Assembly: GCA_017549505.1 (NCBI GenBank)
Contig: JAFYUS010000055.1
Location: forward strand, 1-64,000
From: Bacteroidales bacterium
Lineage (GTDB): Bacteria; Bacteroidota; Bacteroidia; Bacteroidales; UBA932
Direction of reading: 5' to 3'
Length of the DNA: 64,000 bases
Of this stretch, positions 57,468 through 64,000 are shown in pieces; position 1 is the first letter of the stretch, and every line of letters begins with the position of its first letter. The notes under the pieces were generated by a model that had not been told where the DNA came from, made no database searches, and was given only the letters and a program-made list of their open reading frames with translations. Both the position numbers and the translations under genes were made by a program.

Positions 57468-58364
57468 ATGAGCGAACAGACCAAAAGACATAGAGCAGGA
57501 TTTGTCAACATCATCGGTAATCCGAATGTCGGCAAATCCACTCTTATGAATGCCCTCGTGGGCGAAAAGCTGTCCATCGTGACAGCAAAGGCACAGACGA
57601 CAAGACACAGGATCATGGGTATCGTCAACGGCGACGACTACCAGATCGTGTACTCAGACACTCCAGGTATCCTGAAGCCTAACTACAGGCTTCAGCAGAG
57701 CATGATGAACTTCGTGGACACCGCCATAGGTGACGCCGACATAATCCTTTATGTCACAGACACCATCGAAAAGGGCGACAAGAACGAAGAGTACATCGCC
57801 AAGCTCCAGAAGATAGAATGTCCTGTCGTCCTGGTCATAAACAAGATAGACATCAGCAGCCAGGACCAGGTTCTGGAACTGATGGGATGGTGGAAGGAAC
57901 AGCTTCCGAACGCCATCATCTTCCCTGCTTCGGCACAGGAGAAGTTCAACCTTGACAACATCTTCGATGCAATCGTGGGCAATCTCCCATATGCACCGGC
58001 ATGGTATGACAAGGATGTGTTTACCGACAAGAACCTCAGATTCTTCGCTTCGGAGATCGTACGCGAAAAGATCTTCCTCAACTATAAGGAAGAGATACCT
58101 TACAGCTGCGAGGTAGTGGTGGAAGAATTCAAGGAAGGAGCTGAAAGATATGACATAAGCGCTGTAATCTATGTCATGCGTGATACCCAGAAGGGCATCA
58201 TCATCGGCAAGGGAGGACAGTCCCTCAAGAAGGTCGGAACGCAGGCACGTATAGACATGGAAGATTTCTTCCAGAAGAAGGTATTCCTCAGTCTGTATGT
58301 AAAGGTTGATCCTGACTGGAGGGAAAGCAAGAAGGAATTGAGAAGGTTCGGATACGAATACTAG
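57468..58364 (+). CDS. era: GTPase Era
   Basis: 298 residues with G1 GNPNVGKST (17-25), G3 DTPG, G4 NKID and the C-terminal KH domain with IIIGKGGQSLKKVG. It binds the 3' end of 16S rRNA and is needed for 30S maturation. It starts 6 bases after the pseudouridine synthase gene, a sensible rRNA-maturation pair. Confidence 0.96.
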   Translation: MSEQTKRHRAGFVNIIGNPNVGKSTLMNALVGEKLSIVTAKAQTTRHRIMGIVNGDDYQIVYSDTPGILKPNYRLQQSMMNFVDTAIGDADIILYVTDTIEKGDKNEEYIAKLQKIECPVVLVINKIDISSQDQVLELMGWWKEQLPNAIIFPASAQEKFNLDNIFDAIVGNLPYAPAWYDKDVFTDKNLRFFASEIVREKIFLNYKEEIPYSCEVVVEEFKEGAERYDISAVIYVMRDTQKGIIIGKGGQSLKKVGTQARIDMEDFFQKKVFLSLYVKVDPDWRESKKELRRFGYEY

Positions 58365-58403
58365 AATGCGGCAAGCCGCTAACCATATACACACGGAAAA
58401 ACT

Positions 58404-61109
58404 ATGAGTTTTGAAGAAACCGATCTTCCTGAAGAGGAAATCAACGATATCGAAAACGAAGAACAGGAACTGGCGGAAGATGCCTCCCCTACCGGAAAAT
58501 TCGAAAGACTTCTGGGAGAAGGAGGTAAGAAATACAAGCTTTCAGGAATGTTCAAGGAGTGGTACATCGACTACTCCTCATATACCGTACTCTACAGGGC
58601 GGTACCATATCTGATCGACGGATTGAAGCCGGTTCAGAGGCGCGTTCTCCACGCCATGTGGAGGATGGACGACGGAAGCTACACCAAGGTGGCCAACATC
58701 GTCGGACAGGCAATGCAGTTCCATCCTCACGGAGACTCATCAATCCTCGGCGCCCTCGTATGGCTCGGCCAGAGAAACTATCTGGTGGACTGCCAGGGAA
58801 ACTGGGGTAACATACTTACCGGCGACTCGAACGCTGCGCCGCGATATATCGAGGCGCGTCTGAGCAAGTTCGGTAAAGAGGTGGTGTTCAATCCTAAGAC
58901 TACCAACTGGATGACATCATACGACGGCAGAAACCAGGAGCCTGTGGAGCTTCCTGTAAAGTTCCCAATCCTTCTGGCTCAGGGAACGGAAGGTATCGGC
59001 GCCGGCTTCGCGTCAAAGATTCTTCCACATAACTTCAATGAACTCATCGATGCTTCCATCGCCATCCTTCAGGGAAAGGATTTCGAGATCTACCCTGACT
59101 TCCTCACCGGAGGTGCAGCAGACTGCTCGAAATACAGCAGCAAGCGCAAGGGAGGAAAGATAAAGATCCGTGCAAAGATCGAGAAGATCGACAAGAACAC
59201 TCTCGCTATCACTGAAGTTCCATACAGCAAGACTACTCCAGTGGTGATCGAGACCATCCTTAAGGCAAAGGAGACAGGAAAGATCAAGATCAAGAAGATC
59301 GATGACCTTACCACAGACAAGGTCAACATCATCATCCATCTTCCTAACGACGTATCTCCGGACAAGACCATAGATGCATTGTATGCATTTACAGCATGTG
59401 AGGTATCCATCACTCCGAACACCTGCGTGATCCTCGACAACAAGCCTCAGGTCTTGAGCGTGAACGATATGCTCCGTTACAGCACAGAGCATACAAAGTC
59501 GCTTCTTGGACAGGAGCTTTCAATAAGACTCAGCGAACTTGAGAATGACTGGCATTACAATTCCCTTGAAAAGATCTTCTTCGAGAACAAGGTCTACAAG
59601 ATACTCGAAGGAGACGCAAAGACATGGGAGGCCCAGCTCCAGGAGGTATTCGAGAAGATGCTCGAATATCAGAAGTTCCTCAAGCGCCCTATCCTGATGG
59701 AAGACATCCACAAGCTCGTGGAGAAACCTGTAAGGAAGATTTCAAAGTTCGACACAAAGGCGGTCGATGAGAAGCTCAAGGGCATAGAGGCGGAAATGGA
59801 AGAGGTACAGAACCACCTTGACCACCTCAACGACTACACCATCAACTACTTCAAGAACCTTAAGAAGAAATACGGAAAGGCATACCCAAGACTTACCGAG
59901 CTTGTGGAGTTCGAGAACATCGAGACCACAAAGGTAGTAAGCAACAATGCCAAGCTTTACGCAAACAAGGCAGAAGGATTCGTCGGCATCGCCCTCAAGA
60001 AGGAGGATAACGCAGAGTTCATCTGCGACTGTTCTGACCTTTCAGAGATCATCGTCATCCACAAGGACGGAAAATACCGCGTCACCAAGGTTTCGGAGAA
60101 GGCATTCTTCGGAAAGGACATCATGTACGTGGGACTCTTCGACAGGAACGACCAGAGAACCATATATAATGTAATATACCGTGAAGGCAAGACAGCGGTA
60201 AGCTATGCGAAGAGATTTGCCGTGACAAGCGTCACACGCGACAAGGAGTATGACATAACTCAAGGAACCCCTGGCTCACAGATACTCTGGCTTACAGTCA
60301 ACCACAACGGCGAGGCCGAGACTGTCAAGATATACTTCAGGCAGAGAGCAAAGCTGAAGAAGCTCATCGACGAGTACGACTTCTCCCAGCTTCTGATAAA
60401 GGGACGTGCTTCGAGAGGTAACCTCGTGTCAAAGAACCCAATCCAGAAGATCCAGCTCAAGTCAAAAGGTATCTCGACCATCGGAGGCAAGGACATCTGG
60501 TTCGATGAGGACATCCAGAGGCTCAATGAGGACGGACGCGGACTCCATCTCGGTCAGTTCAACACAGGAGACCACATTCTGGCCATCTGCAAGGACGGTA
60601 CATATTATACGACTACATTTGACCTGAGCAGCAGATATCAGGGAGAATTGATCAAGATCGAGAAGCTTGATACCAACAAGGTATATACAGTATTGTATTA
60701 TGACAAGTCGGTAACTTCGTTCTATGTCAAGAGATTCTCGTTCGACATCAGCGACAATACTCCAGTCAGCTTCATATCTGACTCAAAGGGTTCATACCTT
60801 GTAGACATCAGCGATGACCTGCATCCGCAGTTCGAGATCATCTTCGGAGGAAAGAATGTCAACCGCGACCCTGAGACTGTAGACGCTGAGGAGTTCATCG
60901 CGAAGAAGGGACTTCAGGCAAAGGGCAAGAGGGTGAGCGCACTTGACGTGAAGGAGGTTCATTTCGTGGAGCCTATACACAAGCCGGAGGATGAAGCGAA
61001 GCCTGAAGAGTCAGAAGCGGAGAACCTGGCAGGAGAGATCGACAACAGCGATGTAGAGGATCCTATCGACATCGAACTTGACGAGGATACACAGCTGACG
61101 TTATTCTAA
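58404..61109 (+). CDS. parC: DNA topoisomerase IV subunit A
   Basis: 901 residues. An acidic N-terminus (about 1-35) precedes the breakage-reunion domain with the catalytic Tyr148 in AAPRYIEARLSKFG, HPHGDSSI, and the QGTEGIGAGFA region. A C-terminal domain of beta-pinwheel type follows, with a strongly acidic tail (EPEESEAENLAGEIDNSDVE-like). It is type IIA topoisomerase, assigned to ParC rather than GyrA by the form of the N-terminal region and the lack of a clear GyrA box; that assignment is not certain. The usual partner parE is not adjacent. Confidence 0.88.
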   Translation: MSFEETDLPEEEINDIENEEQELAEDASPTGKFERLLGEGGKKYKLSGMFKEWYIDYSSYTVLYRAVPYLIDGLKPVQRRVLHAMWRMDDGSYTKVANIVGQAMQFHPHGDSSILGALVWLGQRNYLVDCQGNWGNILTGDSNAAPRYIEARLSKFGKEVVFNPKTTNWMTSYDGRNQEPVELPVKFPILLAQGTEGIGAGFASKILPHNFNELIDASIAILQGKDFEIYPDFLTGGAADCSKYSSKRKGGKIKIRAKIEKIDKNTLAITEVPYSKTTPVVIETILKAKETGKIKIKKIDDLTTDKVNIIIHLPNDVSPDKTIDALYAFTACEVSITPNTCVILDNKPQVLSVNDMLRYSTEHTKSLLGQELSIRLSELENDWHYNSLEKIFFENKVYKILEGDAKTWEAQLQEVFEKMLEYQKFLKRPILMEDIHKLVEKPVRKISKFDTKAVDEKLKGIEAEMEEVQNHLDHLNDYTINYFKNLKKKYGKAYPRLTELVEFENIETTKVVSNNAKLYANKAEGFVGIALKKEDNAEFICDCSDLSEIIVIHKDGKYRVTKVSEKAFFGKDIMYVGLFDRNDQRTIYNVIYREGKTAVSYAKRFAVTSVTRDKEYDITQGTPGSQILWLTVNHNGEAETVKIYFRQRAKLKKLIDEYDFSQLLIKGRASRGNLVSKNPIQKIQLKSKGISTIGGKDIWFDEDIQRLNEDGRGLHLGQFNTGDHILAICKDGTYYTTTFDLSSRYQGELIKIEKLDTNKVYTVLYYDKSVTSFYVKRFSFDISDNTPVSFISDSKGSYLVDISDDLHPQFEIIFGGKNVNRDPETVDAEEFIAKKGLQAKGKRVSALDVKEVHFVEPIHKPEDEAKPEESEAENLAGEIDNSDVEDPIDIELDEDTQLTLF

Positions 61110-61147
61110 ATCGGTATTATACCACCTTATAATATCGAACATCTGAT

Positions 61148-61663
61148 ATGATAATCAGTCTGACAGGATTTATGGGATGCGGCAAGAGCAGCGTCGGGAG
61201 GGAACTCTCGAGACTGCTCTGCTGTCCTTTTATGGACCTGGATTCTGTCATCGAAGAACGGGAAGGCCGCAAGATTCCTGAAATCTTCGCCACGGAGGGC
61301 GAAGCTGCCTTCCGCCGTATGGAGGCGGAAGCACTGAGAAAATGCATATACGGGCAGGCATCTGACAAGCTTGTAGTAGCTCTAGGTGGAGGAACGGTTA
61401 TGACCGAGGAATGTGCGAAGATAGTGCATGAAAAGACAGTATGCATCTATCTACGGGCTTCGGTGGAAACTTTGATGGACCATCTTGCAGGTGAGGTTGA
61501 TAATCGTCCGATGTTGGCAGGCAACCTGAGGACACGGATCGAAGAACTGATGTCGATACGCTCAGCCACATATGAAAAGACAGCTCATATCATGATCGAT
61601 ACTAACGGGAAGACAATAGATGAGATTGCCAGGGAAATCAGCATAAAAGGACTTTTTATTTAG
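61148..61663 (+). CDS. aroK: Shikimate kinase
   Basis: 171 residues with Walker A GFMGCGKSS at residues 7-15, DLDSVIEEREGRKIPEIF with the shikimate-binding Asp/Arg region, and VVALGGGTVM. It phosphorylates shikimate in aromatic amino acid synthesis. Its TAG stop lies inside the palindromic operator next to the ferritin promoter, so the next gene's control region overlaps its end. Confidence 0.95.
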   Translation: MIISLTGFMGCGKSSVGRELSRLLCCPFMDLDSVIEEREGRKIPEIFATEGEAAFRRMEAEALRKCIYGQASDKLVVALGGGTVMTEECAKIVHEKTVCIYLRASVETLMDHLAGEVDNRPMLAGNLRTRIEELMSIRSATYEKTAHIMIDTNGKTIDEIAREISIKGLFI

Positions 61664-61674
61664 AATAATTCTAA
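61660..61674. promoter_or_regulatory. Fur/PerR-like 7-1-7 palindrome upstream of ferritin
   Basis: TTAGAAT A ATTCTAA is a perfect 7-1-7 inverted repeat, the architecture of PerR/Fur-family operators (the classic PerR box is TTATAATnATTATAA). It ends 5 bases before the -33 element of the ferritin promoter and includes the aroK stop codon. Confidence 0.55.
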
Positions 61675-61679
61675 TTTAT

Positions 61680-61711
61680 TTTGGATATTCGGAAAATTAT
61701 TCCCATATTTG
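61680..61711 (+). promoter_or_regulatory. Ferritin promoter
   Basis: TTTG (61680-61683), 20 bases, CATATTTG (61704-61711), one mismatch to TAnnTTTG. Start near 61718, about 30 bases before the first ATG at 61748. Confidence 0.55.
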
Positions 61712-61747
61712 TATCAGTTAATGATTAAGTAGATAATAACCTTTTAA

Positions 61748-62278
61748 ATGTCTTTCAATATGTTGAGCACTAAATTACACCAGGCTATCAATACTCAGGT
61801 AAATGCCGAGCTTTGGTCGGCATATCTTTATCTTGCAATGTCACTCGATGCTGAGGCAAAAGGATACAAAGGAGTTGCCAACTGGTTCTATGTGCAGTTC
61901 CAGGAAGAGCAGGCTCACGCACGCATCTTCATGAATTATCTCAACTCACGAGATGCAAAGGTGGAGCTCCTCCCTATCGAAGGCGTTCCTTCAGAGTGGC
62001 CGACTGTACTTGACATGTTCAAGCAGACTCTCCAGCACGAGAAGAAGGTGACATCGCTTATCAATGAACTTGCATTCATCGCGAACGAAGACCGCGACTA
62101 TGCATCGATCAACCGCCTGAACTGGTTCATCGACGAGCAGGTTGAAGAGGAAGAGTCAGCAAGAGATATGATCGCAAACGTTGAGGCTGTCGAGGACAAC
62201 AAGTACGGAATGTACATGCTCGACAAGGAACTTGCAGCTAGAGTATACAACGTACCATCCCCTCTCGTAACAGCATAA
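61748..62278 (+). CDS. ftnA: Non-haem ferritin
   Basis: 176 residues, a four-helix bundle. The ferroxidase-centre Glu and His residues lie in NAELWSAYLYLA and QFQEEQAHARIF, and FIDEQVEEEESARDM carries the third-helix ligands. The start could be the second Met (MLSTKL, 61760), since MSFN precedes the usual family beginning. It stores iron as a mineral core in the cytoplasm and protects against iron-driven oxidative damage. It is a single-gene unit with its own promoter, an upstream palindrome and a strong terminator. Confidence 0.95.
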   Translation: MSFNMLSTKLHQAINTQVNAELWSAYLYLAMSLDAEAKGYKGVANWFYVQFQEEQAHARIFMNYLNSRDAKVELLPIEGVPSEWPTVLDMFKQTLQHEKKVTSLINELAFIANEDRDYASINRLNWFIDEQVEEEESARDMIANVEAVEDNKYGMYMLDKELAARVYNVPSPLVTA

Positions 62279-62299
62279 TCAATCAGGATATATAGTAAG

Positions 62300-62335
62300 C
62301 CGCCCACCTCGAAACGAGGTGGGCGGTATTTTTTA
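62300..62335. terminator. Strong terminator between ferritin and recJ
   Basis: Perfect 12-bp stem CCGCCCACCTCG (62300-62311) / CGAGGTGGGCGG (62315-62326), 3-base loop, then TATTTTTT. Works for the plus-strand ferritin; the convergent recJ ends at 62333 inside the T-run. Confidence 0.88.
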
Positions 62336-64000
62336 GACCAGTTCTTCACGACCTCTGAGGTCCTTGACACGGAGCTGGGTATTTGCTGTACCTCGATAGT
62401 AGTTCTCGACGATCGAGTAGCAGACATCTATAGGATTACCTGCCTTGATGTGGTCAAAGAAGTCGGCCATATTGAAGGCAATTGCCGAAATATGGTGGTA
62501 TGGGTGAGACTCCTGGATAAGTTCAAGCTTGAGGTGTCCTCCTTCAGCACCTACCTTGCGTCCCATTCCGTTATCGTAAACGTTCTCTGTAAGGAATACA
62601 GGAGCACTGTTGCCGGGACCGAACGGCTGGAACTGCTTGAGGATGCGGAGGAACTTCGGCGTGATCTGCGAGAAATTCAGCTTTGCATCTATATCTACTA
62701 CCGGAGTCTGCATGGCAGGGATGATGGTTCCGGAAATAGCTTTTTCTATTCTCTCGCAGAATGCAGGAATATTCTCTTCCTTCAGGGTAAGACCTGCAGC
62801 ATAGAGATGACCTCCGAAGTTTTCAAGAAGATCTGCACAACTCTCTATGGCATCATAGAGGTCGAATCCGTGGACACTTCGTGCAGAACCAGTGACCAGA
62901 CCGCCCTGCGACATGGTGAACACTATCGTAGGCTTATAGAAGGCTTCGACAAGACGCGATGCTACAATTCCTACGACACCTTTATGCCACTGCGGGTTAT
63001 ATACGATGGTCGCGTTAGCGCAAGAGAGACAGTTGCCCGAACGCACCATTTCCAGGGCTTCCTGGGTAATGCGGCGGTCGATGTTCTTTCTCTCGTTGTT
63101 ATGTTCATTGATTTCAGTGCCGATGCGGACTGCTTCCGCAGAGTCCTGCGCCGTCAGGAGTTCCACGGCCATTCGGCCGGACTCCATACGGCCTGCCGCA
63201 TTGATGCGGGGGCCGATCTTGAAGACGATGTCGTCGATGGTCAGATGTCCAGGTTCCAGACCTGAAAGCTGAATCATCGCAAAAAGGCCTTCGCGCGGAG
63301 CGACGTTCAGCTGCTTGAGGCCGAAGTGCGCGAGAATGCGGTTCTCTCCTGTTACGGAAACGAGGTCCGAGGCGATGCTGACAACCAGAAGGTCAAGAAG
63401 CGGAATCAGACTGTCGAAAGGTATGTCATATCTCTGAGAATAAGCCTGAACAAGCTTGAAACCCACGCCGCAACCGGAAAGGTCATCGAAAGGATAATGA
63501 CAGTCTTCTCTTTTAGGGTCAAGGACAGCAACCGCCCTAGGGAGTTCATTCTCCGGAAGATGGTGGTCGCAGATGATCATGTCGATGCCCTTCTCACGTG
63601 CATACTCCACCTTCTCGTTGGCCTTGATGCCGCAGTCAAGGGTAATGATGAGACCGAATCCGCTTTCTGCTGCCCAGTCGATACCCTTGTATGACACTCC
63701 ATATCCTTCATCATAACGTTCAGGAATATAGAAGTCTATCTGTCTTGTGAGACGGCGTAGGAAGGAATATACAAGAGAAACTGCTGTAGTTCCGTCCACA
63801 TCATAGTCGCCATATACCAGGATCTTCTCTCCTGTGACAACCGCCTGGCGTACTCTTTCGACCGCCTTGTCCATATCCTGCATCAGGAACGGATCGTGGA
63901 GGTCCGCCAGGTTAGGACGGAAGAAGGCACGGGCCTGCTCGAAGGTACGCACGTCCCTCTGGACCAGAAGTTCCGCCAATACCGGATCCACTCCCAGTTC
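62333..64000 (-). CDS. recJ: Single-stranded-DNA exonuclease RecJ (5' end outside window)
   Basis: At least 556 residues; the frame continues open to the window edge (ELGVDPVLAELLVQ...), so the GTG at 63991 is not the real start. The DHH phosphoesterase domain has YGDYDVDGTTAV and ICDHHLPENELP, the DHHA1 domain has GRINAAGRM and GSARSVHGFD, and the C-terminal OB-fold ends with RVKDLRGREELV. RecJ degrades single-stranded DNA 5' to 3' in recombination and mismatch repair. Its 3' end touches the ferritin terminator. Confidence 0.93.
   Translation of the reverse strand, partial: ELGVDPVLAELLVQRDVRTFEQARAFFRPNLADLHDPFLMQDMDKAVERVRQAVVTGEKILVYGDYDVDGTTAVSLVYSFLRRLTRQIDFYIPERYDEGYGVSYKGIDWAAESGFGLIITLDCGIKANEKVEYAREKGIDMIICDHHLPENELPRAVAVLDPKREDCHYPFDDLSGCGVGFKLVQAYSQRYDIPFDSLIPLLDLLVVSIASDLVSVTGENRILAHFGLKQLNVAPREGLFAMIQLSGLEPGHLTIDDIVFKIGPRINAAGRMESGRMAVELLTAQDSAEAVRIGTEINEHNNERKNIDRRITQEALEMVRSGNCLSCANATIVYNPQWHKGVVGIVASRLVEAFYKPTIVFTMSQGGLVTGSARSVHGFDLYDAIESCADLLENFGGHLYAAGLTLKEENIPAFCERIEKAISGTIIPAMQTPVVDIDAKLNFSQITPKFLRILKQFQPFGPGNSAPVFLTENVYDNGMGRKVGAEGGHLKLELIQESHPYHHISAIAFNMADFFDHIKAGNPIDVCYSIVENYYRGTANTQLRVKDLRGREELV

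Noticed and set aside
57654-58394. Minus-strand 246-codon frame opposite era
   Set aside because: Antisense shadow; era has all GTPase motifs.
62450-63265. Plus-strand 271-codon frame opposite recJ
   Set aside because: Antisense shadow of a conserved exonuclease.

Overview
The window reads as a chromosomal segment of a member of the order Bacteroidales (phylum Bacteroidota) with roughly balanced base composition. Several independent signs point there: a complete moxR-DUF58-batA-batB-batC-batD/E block, an HU gene followed by a tiny basic COX24-like protein and RNase G, a comEB-S41 protease pair, an arginine- and glycine-rich RluB-type pseudouridine synthase, and repeated upstream motifs of the form TAnnTTTG (the Bacteroidota -7 element), in places with a TTTG or TTG about 19-20 bases further up. 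Clustered feruloyl/acetyl-xylan-type esterases and family 3 glycosidases suggest a plant-fibre-degrading gut or rumen lineage; that ecological reading is inference, and I cannot name the genus.

Layout. 1-12.4 kb plus 12.6-13.8 kb: a carbohydrate-degradation island with five secreted CE1-type esterases (four with an N-terminal early-set/CBM48-like domain, one a lipoprotein with an unrelated N-terminal domain) and three GH3 enzymes. No SusC/SusD pair or regulator is visible inside the window. 13.8-20.3 kb (minus): rmuC, a double-thioredoxin protein, coaD, ung, lon. 20.6-22.7 kb (plus): HU, a 30-residue basic protein, rng. 22.7-26.4 kb (minus): lysE-like, DUF362 ferredoxin, PASTA protein and rluD. 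26.5-28.1 kb: lnt. 28.1-34.3 kb (minus): a ridA-led run with a large unknown envelope protein, an acyl-CoA synthetase, comEB and an S41 protease. 34.3-38.3 kb (minus): two TerB-like proteins, tRNA-Arg(CCU), yceD-rpmF and typA.

38.4-41.0 kb: a guaA with a gutted glutaminase domain, an ORF6N phage-type protein, and a gene-poor stretch with strong inverted repeats. 41.0-53.1 kb (minus): the Bat operon, apparently running on into a GH2 beta-galactosidase and a histidine phosphatase. 53.2-62.3 kb (plus): truA, exbB-exbD-tonB, rluB, era, parC, aroK and a ferritin with a Fur/PerR-like palindrome next to its promoter. The window ends inside recJ (minus).

Most of the window is housekeeping. The observations I rate highest are: (1) GuaA of 435 residues in which about 75-80 residues of the glutaminase domain are missing, including the Cys and His of the catalytic triad, while the synthetase half looks intact; (2) an in-frame BatD-BatE fusion that keeps BatE's signal-peptide-like segment internally; (3) a perfect 7-1-7 palindrome beside the ferritin promoter; (4) the five-esterase/three-GH3 island with hairpins placed just before two esterase start codons; (5) short extragenic repeats sharing a GTCAT end, one of which forms the C-terminal tail of a bat-operon protein.
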